Shown here one piece after another: positions 42,315 to 49,475 of a stretch of 49,475 nucleotides of DNA. The stretch's first letter is position 1; each line of letters starts with the position of its first letter. The notes under the pieces were generated by a model, which did not search any database, was not told the DNA's origin, and worked only from the letters and a program-made list of their open reading frames with translations. Origin of the DNA: Desulfobulbus sp. (lineage in GTDB: Bacteria > Desulfobacterota > Desulfobulbia > Desulfobulbales > Desulfobulbaceae); NCBI RefSeq assembly GCF_030824455.1, contig NZ_JAVBXR010000034.1:1-49475 (forward strand), written 5' to 3'. Both the position numbers and the translations under genes were made by a program.

Positions 42315-43655
42315 ATGAACGCACAGTCTGTATTTCGAACTAGCCTCGCTTTGGCCGCCGCTCTCTGCCTTGCCGCCGCCATGCCGCCAACCGCGCAATC
42401 AGCGACAGCAAAGCCGACAACCACCAAGGCCACCGCAACGCAGTCGCCGCCAACAAAGGCGACGCCGACCAAAGCGACCGACGTCGACGGCTTCAAAGGC
42501 ATGCGCTGGGGCAGCAATTTGGCGGATCTGCAGCGCACCAAGACGCTTGTCCTCACCCAGGAAAACGAGGCGGACGGCTCCTCGCTTTATGCGTTGCAAA
42601 ACGAGGCGTTGCGTTACGGCAAGGCCACGCTTTCCGGCATCCACTGCTCGTTTGCCCAGGAACGGCTGCAGGGCGTGATCCTGCTATTTTCCGGAGCTTC
42701 AAATTTCGCCGCAATGAAGACCGAGGCTACTGCCAAGTTCGGCGAAAGCGTTAAAATCGATCAAAAAGGCGATGAAATGTACAGCTGGGTAGGGAAAACC
42801 ACCAGCATCCTGCTGTCGTACAACCGTCGCGCCCAAACCGGTTTTCTGTTCTTGAAACCAAAAAAACCGCTCAAACCAATCAAATCGCCTAAACCGACTC
42901 CAACGGCTCAAGCGGCCAAGCCGCTTATACAGCCACAGCCAGTGCAGCCTGAAACCCGACCGACCCCGCCCAGCGATGATCTGGAGACCGCCCTGGACCG
43001 GGCCTCGTTGCCGGAAACCCCGCAGCCCGCAGCGCCATCAGCCTTCTCAGCGCCGGCTTTGTCGACCTTGCCGGCTTTGCCCGCAGCGCCATCCTACCCC
43101 ACAACCTACGAGCAAGGATCGGCGCCTGCGCCGATCACCCCGGACATTCAAAACCTGATCGACCGCGACCAGGCCCTGACCCGGTTGTGCTGGAGCGGCG
43201 CAGGGCCGACGGCCGACGACGCCTGCCGGCAGATGCGGGAGAGCGTACAGCGCCTGCAGTCCCTGGGGATGTGCATGAGCCCCGGCGATCCTGCGGCGGC
43301 CGAACCCGAGGTCGTGTGGAGCCGTTGCAACCAGACGGCAACCCCGGCTTCGGCGCCTGCGCAGGTGCCGGTGCAGGCCAACCCCAAAGAGGGGCTGTGC
43401 GGGCTGGTTGCCGAGATGTTCACGGCAGCGGCTGAGGCGCGCGAAGAGGGAGCCTCGCCGCTGGTCGCCGAAGAGGAACTGACGTCCTATCAGAACGACC
43501 GCCGCGCGGCCGTCAGTGTCGAGTTGATCCGTGAAACCGTGGAATTGATCTATTTCGACCCAGACTACACCTCGCTGTGGGGCAGCCCGTTGGCTGAAAA
43601 GGTGAAGGCGTCCTGCCTTCAGGGCAACGGTCCCTACGCCCATCCCCTGCCCTGA
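42315..43655 (+). CDS. Uncharacterised exported protein
   Basis: A 446-residue protein with a signal peptide (1-30, hydrophobic core LALAAALCLAAAM) and a Thr/Lys/Ala-rich low-complexity spacer (30-55). Then comes a small globular domain (about 58-185) opening with DGFKGMRWGSNLADL and including YGKATLSGIHCSF and LQGVILLFS, which resembles a domain I have seen in deltaproteobacterial proteins of unknown function. A Pro/Ala/Lys-rich linker (about 185-280) follows, and a Cys-containing helical domain (about 285-446; WSRCNQTA, GLCGLVAEMF). It would be periplasmic. No specific function is proposed. The decayed methyltransferase remnant begins 18 bases after its stop. Confidence 0.78.
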   Translation: MNAQSVFRTSLALAAALCLAAAMPPTAQSATAKPTTTKATATQSPPTKATPTKATDVDGFKGMRWGSNLADLQRTKTLVLTQENEADGSSLYALQNEALRYGKATLSGIHCSFAQERLQGVILLFSGASNFAAMKTEATAKFGESVKIDQKGDEMYSWVGKTTSILLSYNRRAQTGFLFLKPKKPLKPIKSPKPTPTAQAAKPLIQPQPVQPETRPTPPSDDLETALDRASLPETPQPAAPSAFSAPALSTLPALPAAPSYPTTYEQGSAPAPITPDIQNLIDRDQALTRLCWSGAGPTADDACRQMRESVQRLQSLGMCMSPGDPAAAEPEVVWSRCNQTATPASAPAQVPVQANPKEGLCGLVAEMFTAAAEAREEGASPLVAEEELTSYQNDRRAAVSVELIRETVELIYFDPDYTSLWGSPLAEKVKASCLQGNGPYAHPLP

Positions 43656-43673
43656 AGGCATTTGGGGAGAAGA

Positions 43674-43793
43674 TCAGGCGACTGCCGGATCAAGCTGGAA
43701 CTCCCAGAGATCGCCAACAGAGATAAAAGCATCGGTGGCCAGGAAAAATTCGCAGGTCTCGACCGCGGCTTCCAGGTCATGGAGGCTGCGGTC
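43674..43793 (-). pseudogene. Remnant of a TPR-methyltransferase gene (3' end with internal deletion)
   Basis: This 120-bp stretch is a shortened copy of the 3' end of the gene at 48351-49475. Bases 43674-43715 match 48351-48392 with 3 differences in 42, and 43721-43793 match 48623-48695 with about 12 in 73. The 230 bases in between are missing. Read on the minus strand it still translates in frame (ETCEFFLATDAFISVGDLWEFQLDPAVA-like) with the same stop. The deletion joins at a shared CGGCGA-like sequence, and the junction reads GGCGAT. There is no start, so it is a pseudogene. Confidence 0.9.
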
Positions 43794-43818
43794 ACATCAC
43801 TGAAACTGAGGGGCGGCA

Positions 43819-46800
43819 ATGGGTTGTTCGTATGTCGGCATTCATCGGGCAGGCGGGCAGGATTTCCTGCAATGTCAGAGCAACGGGCAACCGCTTCAAG
43901 AGCGTTCTTTGACCCAGGAAGACAGGGATCTGTTCGCCGGCTGGATTGGCGCGTATCAACGGCTTCAAGTAACAGACAACAACCCCGCCCGGCTGCTGGA
44001 ACTTGGGCGGGCAATGCGTCAATGGCTTGATCAGGGCAATTGGTTGAGCGACCTTCAAGATAACGCGTCGTCCCCGCCTTTTGTGCTCGAATTTCGAGTC
44101 GATAGGAATCCTGATAAAGAAGCGCTCCGGTTTCTGGAAGTTCCCTGGGAACTGCTTGCCGACGCAGACGGGCATTGGGCCGGCAACGCCACCCTGCTCT
44201 ACTGCCCGGTCCGCCGCATTGGCCCCGCATCCAATCCTTCCACCTGCTCGCCCCATCGTTTGTCCCTGGCGTTCATGGCCGCCGACCCAATCGCGCCTCA
44301 CCCCACCCTTGCCCCCTCTCTCCGCTACGAGGAAGAGGAACAGGCGATTTTTCAGGCCGCCGGCAACCTGGGCCTGGACCTGATTGTTGAAGAAAGCGGT
44401 TCGTTGAAGCAACTGGCTGAAACGGTGTCCAGCCAGGACGATCTGCAGGTGGTGCACATTTCCTGTCACGGCAACCTGGCGCAACCCGATCCCAACAGCG
44501 CCGCGATTCCGATGCTGTTTCTGGAGACCGAGGAAGGTGCACAGGAGCCGGTCTCCCCTGCGCGATTTGCCCAGGAATTTGGTTCCACCCGTCCGCGGTT
44601 GTTGTTCGCCTCGGCCTGCAAGACCGGCCAACCGGATGACGCCCTGGCGCACTCTTTTGCCTCGTCCCTGGTCCAGCGCGGCTGGCCGGCTGTGCTCGGT
44701 TGGAGCGGTTCAGTAGGGGACAAGGAGGCCACCCGCTTTGCGGCCGCGTTCTACAAACATCTCGCCCGGCCAAACACGCCGCTGGTCAGCGCCCTGGCCT
44801 ACGCCCGCCATGCGCTCATCACCGACGCGGCGCAGCGCGACCAGCAACCCTCCAAGGATTGGCATTTGGCGCGTCTCTATCTCGGCGCCTCGGACGGCGG
44901 GCCCGTCTGCTGCGGAACAAGGGCGCGCAACCCGCATCCGGAACGGGAGAGCAAGGCCTTTCTGGACGCCAAACGGCAGGTTCCGGTCGCCAGCCGCTGG
45001 GAGTTTGTCGGCCGCCGCCGTCAGTTGCAAACGATTCTGCGCACATTGCGGGAGAAAAACTCCGCCGGCGTGCTGATCCACGGCCTTGGCCGTCAGGGCA
45101 AATCCAGTCTGGCGGCGCGGGCGGCCAACCGTCTGCACCATCTCTTTGGTCACCGGACCGCAGTCGTGTTTGGCCGCTATGATGCGCCAAGCATCCTTGC
45201 GGCAATTGCCGAGGCCTTGCCCAACCAACCGGTCAAAGAGATCGTTCGCCGCCATGAACCGCTTGTCCGTGATCAGCCGGACCGGTTGACAGAGGCCCTG
45301 ACCGAGCTGCTGGAAGGCCCCTGCCGCCAACAGACCAACCAAAACTCCATTGCCCTGCATCCGGTGCTGCTGGTCATCGACGATTTCGAACAGGCCCTGC
45401 GAACCGACCAACCGCCGCCCTACACCGTGCATCCTGATTTTGAGCAGGCAATCCTGGCGGTGATCCGGGCCTTCAGTCAGGCAGACAGCCAATCCGCCCT
45501 GTTGTTCACCAGTCGGTACGCCTTCGCCTTGCCATCCGGCGACGAGGATCTGGCCCAACGCCTCCTGGATCTGCCGTTGCCGATTATGCAGCGCCCGGAG
45601 GGCCGCAAACAGGCGGAGGCCAAGGCTCGGGCGCTTGGCCTGACCTTGAACGAGCCGGAACGGGTTGACCGGATTATCCGGGCGGCTCAAGGCAATCCCG
45701 GTCTCCAGGATTTGCTGTTCCAGATGCTGATCAAGGCGGCCCAGGAGCGGAGCGCAGGCGCGCAACCGCTTGCGCGGCTTGACGACTTGCTCGCAGAAAT
45801 GGAGCAATTCATTCAAACCGGCCAATACCCCCAACAGGCCGAACTGCTCACGTTTCTTGAAAACCTGGTCATCAACAAACTTCTTGGTCAACTCGACCCG
45901 GGCGAACGGGACCTGCTGCGCGCATCGACGCTGTTCCAACTGCCGGCGCCTGAATCCGTTCTCCGCCGGATTGCCGAGGTCTACGGCTACGCCGGCAAGC
46001 AACCGTTTGGGCATCGTCTCTACGGCCTGGGGCTGTGGGAACGGCAGCGCGATCCGCTGACCGGAGAGGCGGCGCTTGCCTGCAACCCTCTGGTTCGGCC
46101 ACATTTTGCCGTGCTCACCGATGAAGAGCAGCGGCATTACGCGCAAGCGGTTGTTATGCCGCTCTTCACTGCCTGGGGCGGCGAAGACGGCAGCCAACGA
46201 CCGCTCCTGGCCGATGGCGAGCTTACCCGGCTGGCGCTGTTGGCAGAACATGGCGAAATCCTGACTCAGGTCGCGAGTGACGGCCTAGGTTTTCTTGAGG
46301 AAGATTTTCAGTATCTCCAGGCTGCGGAGTGGGCGAAACAATGCCTTGATATTTTTGAGCGGCAGGAGAAGAAGGTGCCGGTTAGCTTCTATCATCGTGC
46401 CGGCGAGATGCTCCACCAAGTGGGCGAGGTGCAGCAGGCAGTGGGCTGTTTGGCCCAGGCGGTTGCGGCTGCGGGTGTTGTTGATGAACAGAGCGCTTCC
46501 CAGGAGAATTTTGTATACGCTTCGGTGTTGCTCACCCATGGCCGACTTATCCAACAGCAGGGTGAGGTTGACGCGGCGCTTCAGGTTTTCGAGGAGGCGG
46601 AACGACGTTTCAAAACCTGCAATGCAGGACGCGAGCGGAGCATAGCCCTGGGCGACATAGCGCGGATACTTCTCTCCAAGGGTGAGGTTGAGCAGGCCCT
46701 GCAGCTGCACAACGAAAGGCTCCAGGTCTTCCAGGAGCTCGGCGACCGGCGAGAACGCGCGGTGACGCTTGGTCACATAGCGCGGATACTTGTCTCCAAG

Positions 46801-47661
46801 GATGAGGTCGAGCAGGCCCTGCAGCTGTACTACGAAATGCTCCAGGTCTTCCAGAAACTCGGCGACCGGTGTTCCCGCGCGGTGACCCTGAGCGACATAG
46901 CGCGGATACTTCTCTCCAAGGGTGAGGTCGAGCAGGCCCTGCAGCTGCACTACGAAATGCTCCAGGTCTTCCAGAAACTCGGCGACCGGCGTTCCCGCGT
47001 GGTGACCCTGGGCGACATAGCGCGGATACTTCTCTCCAAGGGTGAGGTCGAGCAGGCGCTGCAGCTGCACTACGAAAGGCTCGCGGTCTTCCAGGATCTC
47101 GGCGACCGGCGAGAACGCGCGATAACGCTTGGCGACATAGCGCGGATCCTTGACTCCAAGGGTGAGGTCGAGCAGGCGCTCCAGCTGCACTACGAAATGC
47201 TCCAGGTCTTCCAGGATCTCGGCGAACGGCTTTCCCGCGCGGTGACGCTTGGTTACATTGCGCGTATCCTTACCTCCAGGGGTGAGCTCGAGCAGGCGCT
47301 GGAGCTGCACAACGAAAGGCTCCAGGTCAATATCGAATTGGGCGATGTTGATGGAATTGCCAATGCACTATGGAGCATTGCGCAGATAGAAGTGCAACGT
47401 GAACAGTATCAGGAGGCCTACCAGCATCTTCAAGAAGCTTATGATTTGCTGACGAAACTCGGCCGACTGGATGGGATTTGTTTTGTTGGCCTTGATCTCG
47501 GCACGTTGCTCTGCCGGGCTGGGCATGCTGAGGACGGGATACCGATCCTGCAGCGCTCACTGGAAGGGTTCAATCGGCTGGGGCAGCTGGAATTAGCGAA
47601 GAGGACGCAAGCAAGACTTGCCCAGTTTTCTGCCCCGCAGCAATGCAATCAATCGCCGTAA
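43819..47661 (+). CDS. CHAT protease - STAND NTPase - TPR protein
   Basis: A 1280-residue multidomain protein. Residues about 90-370 form a CHAT (caspase-like) domain with the dyad His217 (ISCHGN) and Cys267 (ASACKTG). Residues about 400-640 form a STAND-type NTPase: R-E-F-V-G-R-like entry EFVGRRRQLQTIL, Walker A GLGRQGKSS (422-430), Walker B LLVIDDFEQ with Asp521 and Asp522, and FTSRY as sensor 1. A helical or winged region follows (about 680-780). Residues about 830-1270 are TPRs; units 937-1177 are near-identical. By analogy with STAND immune proteins, TPRs would sense a trigger, the NTPase would oligomerise, and the CHAT protease would cleave targets. There is a small coupled gene right after it. 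It starts at ATG 43819 with a GAGGGG-type site; the gene lies between a pseudogene remnant and its parent. Confidence 0.9.
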   Translation: MGCSYVGIHRAGGQDFLQCQSNGQPLQERSLTQEDRDLFAGWIGAYQRLQVTDNNPARLLELGRAMRQWLDQGNWLSDLQDNASSPPFVLEFRVDRNPDKEALRFLEVPWELLADADGHWAGNATLLYCPVRRIGPASNPSTCSPHRLSLAFMAADPIAPHPTLAPSLRYEEEEQAIFQAAGNLGLDLIVEESGSLKQLAETVSSQDDLQVVHISCHGNLAQPDPNSAAIPMLFLETEEGAQEPVSPARFAQEFGSTRPRLLFASACKTGQPDDALAHSFASSLVQRGWPAVLGWSGSVGDKEATRFAAAFYKHLARPNTPLVSALAYARHALITDAAQRDQQPSKDWHLARLYLGASDGGPVCCGTRARNPHPERESKAFLDAKRQVPVASRWEFVGRRRQLQTILRTLREKNSAGVLIHGLGRQGKSSLAARAANRLHHLFGHRTAVVFGRYDAPSILAAIAEALPNQPVKEIVRRHEPLVRDQPDRLTEALTELLEGPCRQQTNQNSIALHPVLLVIDDFEQALRTDQPPPYTVHPDFEQAILAVIRAFSQADSQSALLFTSRYAFALPSGDEDLAQRLLDLPLPIMQRPEGRKQAEAKARALGLTLNEPERVDRIIRAAQGNPGLQDLLFQMLIKAAQERSAGAQPLARLDDLLAEMEQFIQTGQYPQQAELLTFLENLVINKLLGQLDPGERDLLRASTLFQLPAPESVLRRIAEVYGYAGKQPFGHRLYGLGLWERQRDPLTGEAALACNPLVRPHFAVLTDEEQRHYAQAVVMPLFTAWGGEDGSQRPLLADGELTRLALLAEHGEILTQVASDGLGFLEEDFQYLQAAEWAKQCLDIFERQEKKVPVSFYHRAGEMLHQVGEVQQAVGCLAQAVAAAGVVDEQSASQENFVYASVLLTHGRLIQQQGEVDAALQVFEEAERRFKTCNAGRERSIALGDIARILLSKGEVEQALQLHNERLQVFQELGDRRERAVTLGHIARILVSKDEVEQALQLYYEMLQVFQKLGDRCSRAVTLSDIARILLSKGEVEQALQLHYEMLQVFQKLGDRRSRVVTLGDIARILLSKGEVEQALQLHYERLAVFQDLGDRRERAITLGDIARILDSKGEVEQALQLHYEMLQVFQDLGERLSRAVTLGYIARILTSRGELEQALELHNERLQVNIELGDVDGIANALWSIAQIEVQREQYQEAYQHLQEAYDLLTKLGRLDGICFVGLDLGTLLCRAGHAEDGIPILQRSLEGFNRLGQLELAKRTQARLAQFSAPQQCNQSP
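46651..47370 (+). repeat. Six tandem 120-bp coding repeats (TPR units)
   Basis: Six units of exactly 120 bp (40 residues) begin at 46651, 46771, 46891, 47011, 47131 and 47251. Each encodes a unit of the form (G/S)xIARILxSKxEVEQALQLH(Y/N)ExLQVFQxLGDR. The first five are close to identical in DNA, including synonymous positions; the sixth is diverging. This indicates recent expansion or gene conversion and the possibility of changes in copy number. Confidence 0.95.
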
Positions 47662-47676
47662 GGAGAGGAACAGTCT

Positions 47677-48078
47677 GTGGATAATACTGTGTTTATCGAA
47701 ATTGCCGGACCGGAATCCGATGCGGCAGCCAAGGAACTGGTCGCTTTCTTTGCGACGATTTACGGCGAGAAGCCCATGGTTCTCGACGCTCGGCAACCCT
47801 ATTCACCCCCATTGAGTGACCAGAAGATCGATCCGGGCACTGTGCTGGGGGCCATCGCAGTCGTGCTGGCCATTCCCCCTACCCTCCTTGCGGTTTTGCA
47901 GCTGAAAGACCGGTTGCGGAAAAAAGAGCAATTCGAGCAAGTCACCCAAAAAGTCGCCGCACTCAAAACCATCAGCAAGACGACCACATTCCGCCTCCGC
48001 ATCGGGTCGGTGACCATGGAACTGGAACGGACAACCTACGGCCAACTCATGGACAGCATCTCCACTGAATGGAAATGA
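47677..48078 (+). CDS. Small single-span membrane protein coupled to the CHAT-STAND gene
   Basis: A 133-residue protein with a GTG start. AAGGAGAGG overlaps the stop codon of the CHAT gene, so the two are translationally coupled. Residues 1-45 form a short alpha/beta segment (VFIEIAGPES, ELVAFFATIYG); one transmembrane helix is at about 55-77 (VLGAIAVVLAIPPTLLAVLQL); then a basic KDRLRKKEQ and a strand-rich tail (TFRLRIGSVTMEL). This layout resembles the 'effector-associated constant component' (EACC1-like) partners described beside NTP-dependent conflict systems, but I make that link from memory. It may anchor or be the substrate of the CHAT-STAND protein. Confidence 0.82.
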   Translation: MDNTVFIEIAGPESDAAAKELVAFFATIYGEKPMVLDARQPYSPPLSDQKIDPGTVLGAIAVVLAIPPTLLAVLQLKDRLRKKEQFEQVTQKVAALKTISKTTTFRLRIGSVTMELERTTYGQLMDSISTEWK

Positions 48079-48224
48079 CCGCATGGAGCTTCGGTCTGAT
48101 TGCGCCTTAACTGGATTGATTTTGCGCCGGATACACTGGACGCTGGAGCGTCCGGAGAGGGATAATTTCGTTTCTAAATCAAGCGAAGCATGATGCACAA
48201 AGCAAAACCTCGTCGACGAAGGTG
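48079..48224. other. Intergenic region after the CHAT cassette with a small hairpin
   Basis: No gene is seen. GGACGCT-GG-AGCGTCC (48138-48153) forms a compact hairpin without U-tract and may stop the cassette transcript. The base composition is lower in GC than in the neighbouring genes. Confidence 0.4.
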
Positions 48225-48294
48225 TGTCATCTCGACCAAAGGGAGAGATCTCGGTCCGTTGCAAGATTTCTCCTCGCTGTGCTTGTCGATGACA
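48225..48294. repeat. MITE-like 70-bp inverted repeat element
   Basis: The element starts TGTCATCTCGACC...AGAGATCT and ends AGATTTCTCC...CGATGACA; the two arms are imperfect reverse complements with ends TGTCAT/ATGACA. It matches, as I remember it, the widely dispersed intergenic element of the form TGTCATTTCGACCGAAGGGAGAAATCT seen in many environmental bacterial genomes. It has no coding capacity. It lies between the CHAT cassette and the intact methyltransferase gene. Confidence 0.78.
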
Positions 48295-48350
48295 AACAGA
48301 CGCGTTTCACTTTTGAAATAGAAATGGAATACAAGGTCTTGCGGGGACGC

Positions 48351-49475
48351 TCAGGCGACAGCCGGATCAAGCTGGAACACCCAGAGGTCGCCGGCGATCC
48401 AAGTCTCGCGCTCTTTGCGCAATCGGGTTGGTTCCAGCGCGAGCACAATCCAGCCGGTTGCGGCCGCGATGCTGCGAATATAGGCGTGGGAATAGGCGAA
48501 TCTGCCGGTCTGCATCAGTTGGTAGCCGCCGGCGTCCAGGTGTTCGGTGGAAAAGCAGAACAGCGCCTGCGGCCGGGCCACGGCGTGGGCGGAGTTAAAG
48601 ACGTCGAGTAATTCGCCGACATAGATAAAAACGTCGGTGGCCAGGAAAAAATCGTAGGTCTCGGCGGTGGCGTCCAGGTAATGAAGGATGCTGTCCGGGT
48701 GCAGGACGGCGTAACAGCCCTTTTGCGCGGCCTGGGCCAGCATCTGGCGGGACAGATCAACGCCGTCCAGCACCGTGATCAGCGCCTTGAAGGAAAGGCC
48801 GCTGAGACCGGTGCCGCAGCCGAGATCAAGACCGTGGGCGTAGACCGCCGGCTGGGCCTTGCTTTTGCACAAACATTCGCACAGCCGGCGCGGGTTGTCG
48901 TAGCCCAACTCTTCCACCAGGCTGTGTTCAAAGCCCTCGGCATAGGCGTCAAAGAAATCACGCACATAGGCGTCCGGGGCGTGCTCCGGGGTGACGCCGA
49001 GCAACGAGGCCAACATGTGGCGAACCGACTCGTCTTCGGGCCGCAGTTCCAGCACCTGGCTGTAATAGTGAATCGCCTGGTCAATTTCGCCTGCGCGGTG
49101 GTAGAGATAGGCCAGGTTGTTGGCCGCCGGGTGATACCCCGGTTGCACGGCCAGGACCCGGTGGTAGCAGTCCATGGCCCGGCCCTCGTCGTGGACGGCG
49201 CTGTAGCAGCCGCCCAGATTGTAGAGGCTGTCGACATGATCCGGGCAAGCTGCCAGGATCTGCAGATAGGTGGCGATGGCCGCCAAATGGTCCCCGGTTT
49301 TCTTCTGGCAGAGGGCGAGATTGAACAGGGTGTCGGCATCCTCGGGCCCGTAGGTCGCGGCCTGGGAAAAGGCCAGCAGGGCCTGGTCAAATTCGCGCAG
49401 CGCGTAACAGACCAGCCCGACGTTGTAGTGCAGCAGCGCCGATTCGGGCAGATAGCCCAACAGGCTGCGGTACTG
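48351..49475 (-). CDS. TPR-containing SAM-dependent methyltransferase, C-terminal part
   Basis: The open frame runs to the right edge of the window on the minus strand, so the N-terminus is missing; about 374 residues are visible. Four to five TPRs (about 10-155; for example ALLAFSQAATYGPEDADTLFNLAL, AIHYYSQVLELRPEDES) lead to a class I methyltransferase domain with the SAM motif LDLGCGTGLSG, then DGVDLSRQML and FFLATDVFIYVG. It is like the TPR-methyltransferases of COG4976. The substrate is unknown. It is the parent of the decayed copy at 43674-43793. Confidence 0.9.
   Translation of the reverse strand, partial: QYRSLLGYLPESALLHYNVGLVCYALREFDQALLAFSQAATYGPEDADTLFNLALCQKKTGDHLAAIATYLQILAACPDHVDSLYNLGGCYSAVHDEGRAMDCYHRVLAVQPGYHPAANNLAYLYHRAGEIDQAIHYYSQVLELRPEDESVRHMLASLLGVTPEHAPDAYVRDFFDAYAEGFEHSLVEELGYDNPRRLCECLCKSKAQPAVYAHGLDLGCGTGLSGLSFKALITVLDGVDLSRQMLAQAAQKGCYAVLHPDSILHYLDATAETYDFFLATDVFIYVGELLDVFNSAHAVARPQALFCFSTEHLDAGGYQLMQTGRFAYSHAYIRSIAAATGWIVLALEPTRLRKERETWIAGDLWVFQLDPAVA

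Noticed and set aside
44710-46251. A 513-codon open frame on the minus strand inside the CHAT-STAND gene
   Set aside because: It covers the conserved NTPase on the other strand and lacks a ribosome site and family features.
46651-47370. Regular 120-bp repeats as a CRISPR array or minisatellite
   Set aside because: The repeats are in frame, encode 40-residue TPR units, and have no unique spacers.
1-49475. tRNA or rRNA genes
   Set aside because: No T-loop (GGTTCGAATC-like) plus CCA-stem arrangement or conserved rRNA segment was seen on either strand by eye.

Overview
The window looks like a piece of chromosome from an anaerobic Gram-negative bacterium of the Desulfobacterota, most like the Desulfobulbales. 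This is an inference from the gene set and protein style: long-form HisG, an LptE lipoprotein and so an outer membrane, a c-type-haem chemoreceptor, RpoH, NorQ/NorD-type genes and Sel1 proteins. The DNA is moderately GC-rich and densely coding. I saw no tRNA, rRNA, CRISPR array or recognisable transposase.

Layout. 1-7.1 kb: the 3' end of malQ, a small unknown protein, a three-rhodanese lipoprotein, a minus-strand purDE-tsaC-HPt operon in which PurD and PurE are fused, a TetR/FadR-like regulator with a clear promoter and operator, and greA. 7.2-14.2 kb: a DegT-type aminotransferase and rpoH, then lepA, engB, hisG, hisI and an FKBP-type isomerase. 14.5-22.8 kb: a chemosensory cluster (hybrid CheA, a haem chemoreceptor, CheW, CheB, CheR, a response regulator) followed by mazG, with no flagellar gene nearby. 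22.8-31 kb: the ribosomal/replication block rpsF-rpsR-DUF2232-rplI-dnaB, then leuS, lptE and dus. 31-37.5 kb: a minus-strand norQ/norD-like/Sel1 operon diverging from a PHP-domain phosphoesterase and an NtrC-type regulator. 37.5-43.7 kb: a fused MsrA-MsrB, a D-Ala-D-Ala carboxypeptidase, an FMN riboswitch with ribB, and two unknown genes.

The accessory part is at 43.7-49.5 kb. A 1280-residue protein combines a CHAT (caspase-like) protease domain, a STAND-type P-loop NTPase and TPRs whose last units are near-identical 120-bp DNA repeats. It is translationally coupled to a small single-membrane-span protein. This pair is a good candidate for a STAND-type conflict or immune system: the TPRs would sense, the NTPase would oligomerise and the CHAT protease would act.

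The cassette sits between an intact TPR-methyltransferase gene at the right edge and a 120-bp decayed copy of that gene's 3' end at 43674-43793. The decayed copy carries an in-frame internal deletion at a short shared sequence. A 70-bp MITE-like inverted repeat lies between the cassette and the intact gene. These marks suggest the cassette arrived or was rearranged recently.

Other points of regulation are a FadR-box-like palindrome at the tetR promoter, an inverted repeat between the -35 and -10 boxes of the norQ promoter, a candidate S6:S18 leader before rpsF, and several clear intrinsic terminators.
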